A stretch of 64,000 bases of DNA from Pseudomonadota bacterium (lineage in GTDB: Bacteria > Pseudomonadota > Alphaproteobacteria > Sphingomonadales > Sphingomonadaceae). The notes under the pieces are model-generated. The model had not been told where the DNA came from. It did not search any database and saw only the letters and a program-made list of their open reading frames with translations. The DNA lies in NCBI GenBank assembly GCA_023400405.1, contig JAEXFD010000002.1, positions 124,001 to 188,000 on the forward strand, written 5' to 3'. A program made the position numbers and the translations under genes. Positions within the stretch are counted from its first letter, which is position 1. Every line of letters starts with the position of its first letter. This document shows, piece by piece, positions 43,943-54,751 of the stretch.

Positions 43943-45183
43943 TGCACTGGTGGTTCGGCACGGCGCTGTGGAAGCGCGTGCTCGTGGCCCTGGCGCTCGG
44001 CGTGGTGTTCGCGCTGGTCTTCCCGGCGGGAGCGCCCTGGATCAAGGGGGTGGGCGAGCTGTTCGTCCGGGCGATCCGGATGCTCGTCGCGCCGATCGTG
44101 CTGGTGACGATTGCCTCGGGCATTACCAGCCTTGCCGATCCCAAGCGGCTCGGCAGCCTGGGCGGGCGGACGATCGGCATGTTCGCCCTGACCACGGCGA
44201 TCGCCGTCTCGGTGGGCATGCTGGTCGCGGTGCTGCTCCAGCCCGGTATCGGCGCGCCGCTCGGCACGGCCGAGGCGCATCCGCTCGGCATGCCGGTCAC
44301 TCCCTATGACCAGCTGATCGGGATCATCCCCACCAATATCTTCGATGCGCTTGCCAAGGGCGACATGCTCGCGCTGATCTTCACCTCGATCCTGATCGGC
44401 TGCGGCACGGTGGTGGCGGGCGAGGCGGGCAAGCCGTTCGCGACGCTGCTGCAATCGACGTCCAGCGTGCTGCTCAGGGTCGTCGGCATCGTCATGGAAG
44501 CGACTCCGTTCGGCGTTTTCGCGCTGATCGCCAATGCCGTGGCGGCGAACGGCGCGGCGGTGTTCGTCCATGTCGGGTGGCTGGCGCTGGCGGTGGTGCT
44601 CGGCTCGCTGATCCAGATGCTGGTGGTGCACAGCCTGCTCCTGCGGCTGGTGGCGAAGCTGCCGCTGCTGCCCTTCTTCCGCGGCATCACCGATGCGCTG
44701 GCGATCGCGTTTTCCACCGCGTCGAGCGGCGCGACGCTGCCGGTGGCGATGCGCGTCTCCGAAGAGAATCTCGGGATCGGCCGCCCGGTCTTCTCCACCG
44801 TGCTGCCGCTCGGCGCCAGCATCGGCAAGGACGGCACGGCGATGTATGTCGGCCTGCTCAGCATGTTCGCGCTGCAGGCGTTCGGCGTGCCGCTGTCGCC
44901 GACTGTCTATGCCACCGTGCTGTTCACCGGCGCGCTCGCCGCCTTCGGCACGGCGCCGGTGCCCTCGGCCTCGCTGTTCATGCTCGCCGCGGTGCTGAGC
45001 GCCGTGGGCGTCGCACCGGAACAGACGGCGCTGGTGGTCGGCTTCGTGCTACCGTTCGATCGGCTGCTCGACATGACCCGCACCGTGCCGAGCGCCAGCG
45101 CGAACCTGACGGTCGCGACGCTGGTCGCGCGCTGGGAGGGCGAACTGGACGAAGCCGTTTACCGGGCGCCGGACCGGGCCTGA
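43942..45183 (+). CDS. DAACS-family dicarboxylate/amino acid:cation symporter
   Basis: 413 residues with about eight membrane helices and two re-entrant loops. Family signatures are ASSGATLPVAM in hairpin 1 and STVLPLGASIGKDGTAMY in helix 7, which bind glutamate/aspartate and sodium in relatives; the C-terminal DRLLDMTRT is present. The start overlaps the stop of the deacylase gene (TGATG). Imports an acidic amino acid, probably D-glutamate, for the cytoplasmic DgcN/DgcA-like pair. Confidence 0.92.
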   Translation: MHWWFGTALWKRVLVALALGVVFALVFPAGAPWIKGVGELFVRAIRMLVAPIVLVTIASGITSLADPKRLGSLGGRTIGMFALTTAIAVSVGMLVAVLLQPGIGAPLGTAEAHPLGMPVTPYDQLIGIIPTNIFDALAKGDMLALIFTSILIGCGTVVAGEAGKPFATLLQSTSSVLLRVVGIVMEATPFGVFALIANAVAANGAAVFVHVGWLALAVVLGSLIQMLVVHSLLLRLVAKLPLLPFFRGITDALAIAFSTASSGATLPVAMRVSEENLGIGRPVFSTVLPLGASIGKDGTAMYVGLLSMFALQAFGVPLSPTVYATVLFTGALAAFGTAPVPSASLFMLAAVLSAVGVAPEQTALVVGFVLPFDRLLDMTRTVPSASANLTVATLVARWEGELDEAVYRAPDRA

Positions 45184-45236
45184 ACTCGCCAGCCGCAATA
45201 ACCGCCGCGATCCGTCACGGGCGGTGTTACCGACGC

Positions 45237-45273
45237 AAAAAAACGCCGGCGGGCATGCGAGCCCGCCGGCGTT
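45237..45273 (-). terminator. Strong terminator for the TonB receptor gene
   Basis: AACGCCGGCGGGC (45242-45254) pairs perfectly with GCCCGCCGGCGTT (45261-45273) over a 6-base loop. On the minus strand it is followed by a run of seven T (the A-tract 45237-45243), ending the receptor transcript. It may also stop the converging symporter transcript. Confidence 0.85.
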
Positions 45274-45292
45274 CGATCCTTCGATTCCGAGT

Positions 45293-47986
45293 TCAGAAGG
45301 TGGCGCGGATCCCCACCGCGTAGCGCGGGCCGTAGGTCTCGTAGGTGATGACCCGCTCTTCATAGACCGAGTAGTTCAGCGTCTTCTCGTTGAACAGGTT
45401 CAGACCCTGCGCGAACAGCGTGACCTTGTCGTTCAGCGCATAGTTGATGCTGGCGTCCCAGATGCCATAGGCCGCGACGTTCACCGGCTGGCCCCGATTG
45501 CCGCGTTCGGTCTGCTGGTAGGAGTCGCGATGGTTGTAGGCCAGGCGCATCTGCAGCGGGCCCTTCTCATAGAATCCGACCAGGTTGAACGTGTTGCCAT
45601 CCTTGCCGACGAAGCTGACATTGCCCTGGAACCCCAGGCCGTCCAGCGGCGCGGGCAGCCCGGTGAAGGTGTATTGGCCGGACAGCTCCAGGCCGCGGAT
45701 GCGGTCGTCGCCGACATTTTCGGGACGCGTGCGCCGGAAGTCCAGGCCGAGGATGTTGACGGTGGTGGTCACCGATTCGGACAGGTTCTTCAGGTCCTTC
45801 TGGAACACCGCCGCGCTCAGATAGCTGGAGCGGTCGATGTACCAGGTCAGCGCCGCGTCATAGTTCCAGCCGATCAGCGGCAGCAGCCCTGGGTTGCCGT
45901 CGGTGATCGCCCGCTCGCGCGGCCGCGGATTGATGTTGCGGATGAGCAGCAGGTCGCTCAGCGTGGCGCGGGTGAGAGTCTTGGCGACCGCCGCCTGGAA
46001 GACGACGTCCTTCAGCACGTCGAACTTTAGATTGGCGCTGGGCAGCCACTCGTCATACTTGCCCTTCTGGCTGATCGGCTGCGGGGCAGAGAGGTTGACC
46101 ACCGGGTCCAGCCCAGGCGGGGTGGTGATGCTCAGAATCTCCTGGCCGAATCCGCGCGAGATCACGTTGGTGCGCGTATAGCGCACGCCGAGATTGCCCG
46201 ACCAGCGATGCGAGCCGAGGTCGCCGCCGAACGAGGCCTCCACGAACCCGCCGAGCGTGCGCTCCTGCGCCGAGCCGCTGTTGCTGGGGATCAGCACCAC
46301 GCCCAGATTGCCGCCGTTGGCGGCCAGCGCGGCGCGAGTCGCTGCGGGATCGCGAGTGGCGTTGATCGCGGCGTCGGTGAGCAAATAGGCGGCGACGTCC
46401 GCGGCGCTGTAGGCCGGGAAGCCGTTGGGGAACATGCCGATGCCGAAGAAGTCGCTCGCATCGGCCCGATCGCCGAACAGGTTCTGCGGCACCGCCACGC
46501 CCCCGAACACGCTCTGCAGCGCGTCGGGCGTCTTGTAGGAGGAGCGACCCTTCTTGCGGTCCGAATAATTGGCGCCGATCGTCAGCGCGCGCAGCGGGCC
46601 GGCCTCGACCTCGTACTTCAGCTGCGAATTGGCCTGGTAGATCTCGTCGGAGACGCTGACGCCCTCATAGGTGATGTAGCCGAGCTTCGCGTTGCTGGTG
46701 TCATTGAAATTGCCCAGCCCGGTATAGACCGGCAGGCCGTTCTTCACCTGGAATTGGACGGTCGCGGGGTTGTAGGTCGGCGAGGCGAGGTTGCTCTCGA
46801 ACCAGGCCTGGTTGCCGCCTGTGTCATCGGTCGCCTTGGACCAGGACACGTCCAGGAAGCCTGAGAAATGCCCGTCCGGCTTCCATTCGAGGTTGCCGCC
46901 TACCTGGTAGGTCTTGGCCAAGCGCGGGCGAATCTGGTTGGTGATCATCGGCCCGGAGGCGATGCCGGTATAGCTGGTCAGCGTGTTGTTCGCGTCCACC
47001 GTTCCCGAGCGCACGTCGCCCGGGCCGCCATAGACGAAGAACACCTTGTTGTCGTCGTTGACGTCCAGCTTCGAATAGAGCCCGTCGATGGTCAGCGTCA
47101 GCGCGTCGGACGCCCGCCACTGCGCCGTGAGCAACCCGGAGAGGCGCTTGCGCGTGGTCGCGTTCACGCCATATTCGACATAGGTTGGCAGCGAGACGCC
47201 GGTATATTCCGGCGTGCCGTCGCGATTGAAGTCCAGGCTCTGGTTCGCCTCCCAGCCGTCGGTGAAGATGCGCCGTCCCTCGATCTTGCGATCGATATAC
47301 GAAACCGCGGCCAGGATTCCGAAGTCGCCGCCGCCGAAGGTGGTGCTGAACAGGCCCGAACCCTGGGGGGAGGCCTGCCCGCGCAGCTTGTCGTAATTGG
47401 CCTGCGCCGACACGGCGATCTTGGTGCCGTCGAAGTCGAACGGGCGCGCCGTGTACATGCTGACGGTCGAGGCGATGCCGCCTTCGGCCTGGGCGGCGGT
47501 CGGCGTCTTGGAGACGTCCACCCGGTTGATCAGTTCGGCGGGCAGGATGTCGAAGCTGAACTCGCGGCCCTGGTTCTCGGTCGCCAGCACGCGGTTGTTG
47601 TACAGCGCCGCGCTGAACGCCGGTCCTAGGCCGCGCACCGTGATGAACTGGCCTTCGCCATTGTCGCGCGAGATGGTGACGCCGGGGATGCGCTGGATCG
47701 CCTCGGCGATGTTCTGGTCGGGCAGCTTGCCGATATCGTCGGCGACGATCGAATCGACGATGTTGTCGGCCGAACGCTTGATGTCGACCGCGCGGCGAAG
47801 GCTCTCGCGCAGGCCGGTGACGACGATGTCTTCGGCCTGGCCGTCGGGCGCCACGCTGGCCTGCGCGGCCTGGCCATCCTGCGGGGCCTCCTGCGCGAAG
47901 CTTGGCGTGGCAACGACCGGCAGCGCCGCGACCATGATCGTCGCCATACCGGTCACGTTGAGCAAGCGTGATCGCCCGTTACGCAT
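45293..47986 (-). CDS. TonB-dependent receptor of the LacI/GH130 regulon
   Basis: 897 residues: signal peptide (cleavage near SFAQ), TonB-box-like EDIVVTGLRESL, plug domain (IAEAIQRIPGVTISRDNGEGQFITVRG in part) and a beta-barrel ending RYAVGIRATF. Ribosome site AGGAAAAGG. A LacI-type operator (48060-48074) lies 74 bases upstream, near-identical to that before the divergent importer operon, so it probably brings the same oligosaccharide across the outer membrane. Confidence 0.92.
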   Translation of the reverse strand: MRNGRSRLLNVTGMATIMVAALPVVATPSFAQEAPQDGQAAQASVAPDGQAEDIVVTGLRESLRRAVDIKRSADNIVDSIVADDIGKLPDQNIAEAIQRIPGVTISRDNGEGQFITVRGLGPAFSAALYNNRVLATENQGREFSFDILPAELINRVDVSKTPTAAQAEGGIASTVSMYTARPFDFDGTKIAVSAQANYDKLRGQASPQGSGLFSTTFGGGDFGILAAVSYIDRKIEGRRIFTDGWEANQSLDFNRDGTPEYTGVSLPTYVEYGVNATTRKRLSGLLTAQWRASDALTLTIDGLYSKLDVNDDNKVFFVYGGPGDVRSGTVDANNTLTSYTGIASGPMITNQIRPRLAKTYQVGGNLEWKPDGHFSGFLDVSWSKATDDTGGNQAWFESNLASPTYNPATVQFQVKNGLPVYTGLGNFNDTSNAKLGYITYEGVSVSDEIYQANSQLKYEVEAGPLRALTIGANYSDRKKGRSSYKTPDALQSVFGGVAVPQNLFGDRADASDFFGIGMFPNGFPAYSAADVAAYLLTDAAINATRDPAATRAALAANGGNLGVVLIPSNSGSAQERTLGGFVEASFGGDLGSHRWSGNLGVRYTRTNVISRGFGQEILSITTPPGLDPVVNLSAPQPISQKGKYDEWLPSANLKFDVLKDVVFQAAVAKTLTRATLSDLLLIRNINPRPRERAITDGNPGLLPLIGWNYDAALTWYIDRSSYLSAAVFQKDLKNLSESVTTTVNILGLDFRRTRPENVGDDRIRGLELSGQYTFTGLPAPLDGLGFQGNVSFVGKDGNTFNLVGFYEKGPLQMRLAYNHRDSYQQTERGNRGQPVNVAAYGIWDASINYALNDKVTLFAQGLNLFNEKTLNYSVYEERVITYETYGPRYAVGIRATF

Positions 47987-48059
47987 ATGCCTTTTCCTCT
48001 CCTGTGTGTCGGTGATTGCCTCGTCCCTCTGCGTGGACTTCGGGCTCCCGGTGGGTTGT

Positions 48060-48074
48060 GTTTAACGATCAACC
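48060..48074. promoter_or_regulatory. LacI-type operator upstream of the TonB receptor
   Basis: GTTTAACGATCAACC differs by one base from the operator at 50355-50369. On the minus strand the hexamers TTGTGC and TTAAAC, 16 bases apart, could be the receptor promoter, with the operator covering the -10 element. Confidence 0.65.
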
Positions 48075-48121
48075 TAGCTTCGCACAAGCCGGCATGATTG
48101 CCGTTTCGCGAAGCGCTAGTT

Positions 48122-49200
<1,079 letters not shown>

Positions 49201-49204
<4 letters not shown>

Positions 49205-50286
49205 GCGCCGGCTCCTTGCCAAACCGCGGCGCTGCTGTCGCCGATCACGAACTCGGCCTCGATCTGCACGCTGGCCGGATCGTCCTTCTTGCCGCGCAGC
49301 AGGATCGCCGCGGCCTGGCGGCCCTTTTCATAGGCGTTCTGGCGCACGGTGGTGAGGCGCAGCGGGTCCGGCTGGCGGCCCGGCGGCTCGAGCCCGTCGA
49401 AGCCGGTCACCGAGACTCGGCCGGGGACGTCCAGGCCATGGGCGCGGCAATAGTCGATCGCGCCGTGGGCGAGCCGGTCCGAGAAGCAGACGAGCGCAGT
49501 CAGGTCCGGCCGGCGCTGCATCAGCCGCTCGGCGGCGCGCTGGCCACCCTCCTCGCTGTTGGTCGTCTCGCAGACCAGGACACCGGCCTCGGCGACGCCG
49601 GCCGCCTCGAAGGCGTCGCGGCAGCCCTGGATGCGCTCGATCACCACATAATTCTCTTCGGAGAAGTCGCGATCGAGCGAGAAGATCTCGCCATTGTCCT
49701 CGGACAGCGGGAAGGTGACGATGGCGATGCTGCGGTGGCCGAGATCGAGCAGGTGCGCGACCACGGCGCGCATCACTGCCCGATCGTTGGTCAGCACGCT
49801 CGCCAGCCCAGGTGCGTCGAAATCGACGACCACGGTGGGCAGGCCGCGGGCGAGCGCGGTGCGGATCGTCGGATGGCTCTTATAGGGCGCGTTGAGGATG
49901 TAGCCGTCGACGATGGCCGTCAGCGAATCGCGCGATTCGGGGCTCTTGTTCTTGAGCGGGATCAGCACGATGTTCGCGCCTTCCTCCTCGCACACCGAAG
50001 AGATGCCGCGCAGGAAGGTGATGTCGTGCGCGTCGGTGAAGGCATAGCTCAGTTGGTCGTTGAACAGCACGCCGATCGCGCCGCAGCGGCCGGTGCGCAG
50101 CGAGCGCGCGGCCGGGTCGGGCCCGTCATAATTGACCGCGCGCGCATGTTCGATGATTCGGTCGCGCAGTTCCTTCGAGACTTTTGCCGGATTGTTGTAC
50201 GCATTCGAGACCGAGGTGTGCGTCACCCCGAGATCGGCTGCGATCGACTTCAAAGTGGCGCGTTTGGCCCGCAAGGTCCTCTCCAT
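49201..50286 (-). CDS. LacI-family transcription regulator
   Basis: 361 residues from ATG 50286 (MERTLRAKRATLKSIAADLG). The reading frame stays open to 50367, but that would run through the operator, so the shorter start is preferred. N-terminal helix-turn-helix with hinge (VTHTSVSNAYNNPAKVS), then a ribose-binding-type effector domain (IGVLFNDQLSYAF, VTGFDGLEPP). It should repress the ABC/GH130 operon, its own operon with the ATPase, and the TonB receptor, releasing on binding a sugar. Confidence 0.92.
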
Positions 50287-50354
50287 CACCGGACGGTTGG
50301 TCCGCCTTCGTTGCCAAGCCTTAAGCGTTCGCCTTGACACGCACAACCGCTCTT

Positions 50355-50369
50355 GTTTAACGTTCAACC
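50355..50369. promoter_or_regulatory. LacI-type operator in the lacI/importer divergent region
   Basis: GTTTAACGTTCAACC is a near-perfect palindrome with AACGTT centre. On the plus strand TTGACA (50334-50339) and TAACGT (50358-50363) with an 18-base spacer could form the promoter of the catabolic operon; the operator covers the -10 element, as expected for repression. Confidence 0.7.
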
Positions 50370-50412
50370 TGTCACTTGTTAATCAAGGACCGGAGAGGGG
50401 AAGGCGCACCCG

Positions 50413-51717
50413 ATGTCCAGCACAGCCGATCATTCGCGGACAGTCCGGCGCCGAGTGCTGCTCTCGGCGGTCGCGCTCGCGCTTGTGGGAACCGGCGCGG
50501 TGCCCGCCACTGCCCAGACCGGCCGTCCCTCGGCTGTGCGGACCGAGCGCCGCGAAACTGCGATCGTCCTTCGCCATTTCGACCATCTCTTTGTCGAAGC
50601 CACCGTCGGCGGCGAGCGCGTCGGCGTGCTCAACATCTATAGCGAGGCGCCCGACTTCCGCTTCGCGATCGAGCCGCGCGAAGGCTATGCCTGTGTCGAC
50701 GACGTGGCGCGCGGCATGGTGCTGCTCGCTTCGACGCCAAAGCTCGAACCCAAGCGGCTGCACCAGCTCGAGCTGATGTCTCGCTTCGTGCTGCAGATGC
50801 AGGCGGAAAACGGCTATTTCCACAATTTCATCTGGGGCGACGGGCGGATCAACCGGGAGTACCGGACTTCGCTCGCCGAGCTCAACTGGTGGTCGCTGCG
50901 CGCGCTGTGGGGGCTTGAGGCGGCGCTGCCGCATCTGCCGAAAGGCTCGCCGCTCGCCCGGCGCGCGGAGGCGGCGACGGCGCGGCTGGTCGCCAATCTC
51001 AAGCGCGACTTGCCGGCGCGCACTGGCCTCGAGACGTTCGAAGGTATCGAGGTGCCGAGCTGGCTGCCCTTCGGCGCCGGCGCGGATGCGGCCTCGACCG
51101 CGATGCTCGGGCTGATTCCCTATGCCCGGCGCACCCAAGATGCGGAGGCACGCGCGCTGATCGCCCGGCTCGGCGAGGGCCTGGTGAAGATGCAGGCCGG
51201 CGATGCGCGGCGGTTCCCGTACGGCGCGCATCTCAGCTGGCGCAACCAATGGCATGGCTGGGGCAACGCCCAGGCCTATGCGCTGCTGCGCGCCGGCACG
51301 CTGCTTGGCCGCAAGGACTTCACCGCCAGCGCGCTGGCCGAGATCGACCATTTCTATCCCTATCTGCTCGATCACGGCATGCTCTCCAGCTTCGCGCTGC
51401 GCCGCTCGGCCGAGCGGATCGAAGCCTATGACGTCGCGCGCTTCCCGCAGATCGCCTATGGGCTGAGCCCGATGGTGATCGCATCGATGGAAGCCTATCG
51501 CCTGACCGGCCAGCGCCGCTATCGCGCGACGGCGCAGCGGCTCGCGACCTGGTTCAGCGGGCGCAACGACGCGCGCCGGCCGATCTACGATCCGGCGAGC
51601 GGACGCGTGCTCGACGGGATCAACGCGCCGCTTTCGGTCAATCCCAATTCAGGCGCCGAATCGACCGTGGAGGGCCTGCTCGCCCTGCGCGCGCTCGGCG
51701 GAACCGCGCTCCCATGA
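50413..51717 (+). CDS. Exported (alpha/alpha)6-barrel glycosidase-like protein
   Basis: 434 residues with a signal peptide (cleavage near ATAQ) and strong ribosome site GGAGAGGGGAAGG. The mature part is a string of helical hairpins (six-hairpin glycosidase-like) with a GYACVDDVARGMVLL segment resembling the GYC-x-DDNARAL motif of proteins found beside GH130 enzymes. Aromatic/acidic stretches (NYFHNFIWGDGR-like, HLSWRNQWHGWGNAQAY) could line a sugar cleft. No CAZy family could be assigned with confidence. First gene of the LacI-controlled operon, so it may shorten the imported glycan in the periplasm. Confidence 0.65.
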   Translation: MSSTADHSRTVRRRVLLSAVALALVGTGAVPATAQTGRPSAVRTERRETAIVLRHFDHLFVEATVGGERVGVLNIYSEAPDFRFAIEPREGYACVDDVARGMVLLASTPKLEPKRLHQLELMSRFVLQMQAENGYFHNFIWGDGRINREYRTSLAELNWWSLRALWGLEAALPHLPKGSPLARRAEAATARLVANLKRDLPARTGLETFEGIEVPSWLPFGAGADAASTAMLGLIPYARRTQDAEARALIARLGEGLVKMQAGDARRFPYGAHLSWRNQWHGWGNAQAYALLRAGTLLGRKDFTASALAEIDHFYPYLLDHGMLSSFALRRSAERIEAYDVARFPQIAYGLSPMVIASMEAYRLTGQRRYRATAQRLATWFSGRNDARRPIYDPASGRVLDGINAPLSVNPNSGAESTVEGLLALRALGGTALP

Positions 51718-53000
51718 CCGCCCGGCGCGAGCTGTTGCGGCTGGCACTCGGCAGCGGCGCGGCCGTGCTCGCGGGCTGCGCGCCACGACGGGCCGAGAAG
51801 CGCACCGATCGCATCCGCTTCTGGGTCGCGCCCAATGACGCCGAGGAAGGCTTCTGGAAGATCGCGGTCGCGCGCTGGAACCGCGAAAAGCGCGGGCTCC
51901 CGGTGGATTTCACGACGATTCCGACGGCGGGGAGTTCCGAGGACACGGTGCTGTCGGCGCTGGTCGCCGGGACGGAGCCCGATCTCAGCACCAACATCTT
52001 CTCCGGCTTCGCGGTGCAGCTCGCCGCGCTCGGCCAGGTGGCGAACCTGGCGGCGATGCCCGGCTATGCCGAGCTGATCGCGCGCCGGCACATGCAGGCG
52101 ATCGTTCCCGGCTGGACGCAGGACGGCCGCGTCTTCGCGCTGCCGATCTATTCGAGCCCGACGCTGATCTGGTGGCGCGCCGACCTGCTCGAAGCCAATG
52201 GCCTGTCGGCGCCGCCGCGGACCTATGACGAGGTCTATGGCTTCAGCGCGCGCTATGGCAGGCCGCGGCGCCGCTACGGGATGCAGGTGGTCGCCGGGCG
52301 CGGCTGGGCGGACCGCTGGTTCGATTTCATTTCCTTCTATTACGCCGCCTCGGGCGGGGCGCCCTATCTCGCGGGGCAGAAGGCGCTGTACGACAATCCG
52401 GCCGGGCTGCAGGCCGCAGGCTTCATGGACCGGATGTTCCGCCAGGGCTGGACCGCGCTCGATTTCGACGCGGAGGAGCCGCTGGTCACCGGCCTCGCCG
52501 CCGGCGCCGTCCGCGGCCCTTGGGACGTCGAGCGCTTCTCGCGCGTCTATCCGGAGACGCTGGCGCGGATCGAAGTGGGCCCGATGCTCGCCGATGCACC
52601 GATGGCGGGGCAAGGCGCGACCTTTTCGGATAGCAAGGGCGTGGTGGTCTTCAAGAACAGCCTGGTCTCGCGCCAGGCCTTCGAATTCCTCGCCTGGGCA
52701 CTGGGCGACGAGGATCTCAACCTGCTCTGGCTCCAGCGCACCGGGCTCTCGCCCGCACGCGGCGACCTGCTCGAAAACCCGCGCTTCGCCGCTTATTACC
52801 GCACCAACAAGATCGCCCGCGCCTATGCCCAGCATGTCGCCAATGCCCGGCCCCCGGCGCTTTCCGAATATACGATCGACATCCAGAAGATCATGTCGGC
52901 CAAGCTGGTCGAACCGCTGATGACCGGGCAGCGTTCGCCGGCCGAAGCACTCGCGCAGGCGGTGGCGCAAACCGATCGCATGCTCGAGGTGCAGGCATGA
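51714..53000 (+). CDS. ABC importer sugar-binding lipoprotein
   Basis: 428 residues of extracellular solute-binding protein family 1. N-terminal basic region with a lipobox (VLAGC) for acylation, then a two-lobed binding protein with typical segments (RIRFWVAPNDAEEGFW, WWRADLLEANGL, FNSKGVVVFKNS-like, ending in an export-independent helix). ATG overlaps the previous stop. Delivers the oligosaccharide to the permeases encoded next. Confidence 0.9.
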   Translation: MTARRELLRLALGSGAAVLAGCAPRRAEKRTDRIRFWVAPNDAEEGFWKIAVARWNREKRGLPVDFTTIPTAGSSEDTVLSALVAGTEPDLSTNIFSGFAVQLAALGQVANLAAMPGYAELIARRHMQAIVPGWTQDGRVFALPIYSSPTLIWWRADLLEANGLSAPPRTYDEVYGFSARYGRPRRRYGMQVVAGRGWADRWFDFISFYYAASGGAPYLAGQKALYDNPAGLQAAGFMDRMFRQGWTALDFDAEEPLVTGLAAGAVRGPWDVERFSRVYPETLARIEVGPMLADAPMAGQGATFSDSKGVVVFKNSLVSRQAFEFLAWALGDEDLNLLWLQRTGLSPARGDLLENPRFAAYYRTNKIARAYAQHVANARPPALSEYTIDIQKIMSAKLVEPLMTGQRSPAEALAQAVAQTDRMLEVQA

Positions 53001-53881
53001 GCGTCAAGCGGCCCGCGCTGAACCGCGAGGCGGCGATCGGCATCGCGCTCGCCGCCTCCTATCTCGTCTTCACGGCGATCTTCTGGGCCTATCCCTTCTT
53101 CTGGCTCGCCAAGCTTTCGGTGACGCAGTGGCGCTTCTTCGACGAGCCGGTGTTCACCGGCGCGCGCAACTTGCTGCTGACCCTGCGCGATCCGCAATTC
53201 CTCCAGGCGCTGTGGAACGTCGTGCGCTTCCTCGCGATGTACTTGCCGATCGCCTTCGGCGGCGCGCTGATCGTCGCCTTCGGGCTGCAGCATGTCCGCC
53301 GCGGCAAGGCGTTCATCGCGCTCTGCTTCCTGCTTTCGAACGTCTCGTCGGGCGTGGCGCTGTCGCTGGTCTTCACCAAGATCTTCAGCTCCACGGGCCC
53401 GCTCAACGCGGCGTTGTTCGCCTGGACCGGCATCACCATTCCCTGGACCAACGATCCGACGCTGGCGATGCTGGCGATCGCACTGGTCGTCGCCTGGAAG
53501 TTCGTCGGCTATTACGGGCTGATCCTCTATTCGGGGCTGCTCACCATCCCCAAGGAAATCTACGACGCGGCGCGGCTCGATCATGCCGGGCCGTTCACTC
53601 GGCTGGTGCGGATCACCCTGCCGATGATGAATCCGCAGCTGATGATGGTGCTGGTCTTCGCGATCCTGGTCTCGTTCGGCCTGTTCACCGAGCCGTTCCT
53701 GATCACCGGCGGCGGCCCGGCGGACAGCACGATGACGCCGCAGATCATGATCTACGAAACCGCGTTCCGCCGGCTCCAGCCGAGCCATGCAGCGATGATG
53801 AGCATCATCGTCTCGGCGGGGAGCTACGCGCTGGTCGTGCTCGCCCGGCGGTTGTTCGAGAAGAAGGTGGTGCTGGTATGA
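52997..53881 (+). CDS. ABC sugar importer permease 1 (MalF type)
   Basis: 294 residues with six membrane helices and the EAA loop (EIYDAARLDHAGPFTRLVRITLP in two parts), which contacts the ATPase. Start overlaps the binding-protein stop and the stop overlaps the second permease (ATGA). Confidence 0.93.
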   Translation: MSVKRPALNREAAIGIALAASYLVFTAIFWAYPFFWLAKLSVTQWRFFDEPVFTGARNLLLTLRDPQFLQALWNVVRFLAMYLPIAFGGALIVAFGLQHVRRGKAFIALCFLLSNVSSGVALSLVFTKIFSSTGPLNAALFAWTGITIPWTNDPTLAMLAIALVVAWKFVGYYGLILYSGLLTIPKEIYDAARLDHAGPFTRLVRITLPMMNPQLMMVLVFAILVSFGLFTEPFLITGGGPADSTMTPQIMIYETAFRRLQPSHAAMMSIIVSAGSYALVVLARRLFEKKVVLV

Positions 53882-54729
53882 TCGCGCGGATCGCCGCCTT
53901 CGCCCGATCGCGCAGCCTGGCGGGCTGGATCGCGACGATCGGCATCTATGCGCTGGCGCTGAGCTGGCTCTATCCGTTCGCCTGGATGGTCGCCGCCTCA
54001 CTGAAGCCGACCGGGCAGATCTACACCACTGGGCTGTTCCAGGGCGATTTCGGGCTCGACAATTTCCGCTTCCTGTTCGCCACTGCCGACAAGCTCAACC
54101 GGCCGTTCCTCCAGGCGCTCGCGATCTCGGCGCTGGTGACGTTCACGGTCACCGCCTCGGTGCTGCTCTCCTCCGCGTTCATCGCCTATGCGCTGGCGCG
54201 GCTACGCTTTCCGGGGCGCAAGCTGTTCGGCGATTTCCTGCTGCTCCAGATGGTGATTCCCACCACCATGTTCATCCTTCCCCTGTTCGTGCTGGTGAAG
54301 GAATTGGGGCTGCTCAATTCGCTCGGCGCGCTGATCCTGCCCTCGATCATGTCGGGCTGGGGCATCTACATGATGTCGCAGTCGTTCAAGGCGATGCCCG
54401 AGGAGTATCTCGACGCCGCGCGGCTCGACCGGGCGAGCCTGTGGCAGACGGTGATGCGGGTGGTCGTGCCGCTCAACAAGTCGATCATCGCCATCGTCGC
54501 CTTGTTCACCTTCACCGGCACCTGGGACAATTTCCTGTGGCCGCTGATCGCGATCTCGGACACCGATCGCATGCCGCTTTCGGTGCTGCTCGCGACGTTC
54601 AGCAAGCAATATGGCGGCTATGTCGGTCCGGTGATGGCCGGGGCGGTGCTCCAGACGCTGCCGCTGATCCTGCTGTTCGTCTTGTTCCGCCGACATTTCC
54701 TCCAGGGCATGTCGCTCACGCTCAAATAA
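53878..54729 (+). CDS. ABC sugar importer permease 2 (MalG type)
   Basis: 283 residues with six membrane helices and the EAA motif EYLDAARLDRASLWQTVMR. Near the C-terminus FTGTWDNFLWPL is the usual MalG-type signature. Pairs with the preceding permease. Twenty-two bases separate it from the GH130 gene. Confidence 0.93.
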   Translation: MIARIAAFARSRSLAGWIATIGIYALALSWLYPFAWMVAASLKPTGQIYTTGLFQGDFGLDNFRFLFATADKLNRPFLQALAISALVTFTVTASVLLSSAFIAYALARLRFPGRKLFGDFLLLQMVIPTTMFILPLFVLVKELGLLNSLGALILPSIMSGWGIYMMSQSFKAMPEEYLDAARLDRASLWQTVMRVVVPLNKSIIAIVALFTFTGTWDNFLWPLIAISDTDRMPLSVLLATFSKQYGGYVGPVMAGAVLQTLPLILLFVLFRRHFLQGMSLTLK

Positions 54730-54751
54730 TTCGATTCGAAAGGGTTTCTTC

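Noticed and set aside
50287..50367. Longer start for the LacI protein
   Set aside because: It would place coding sequence over the operator and the putative promoter, and the extension has no family similarity.
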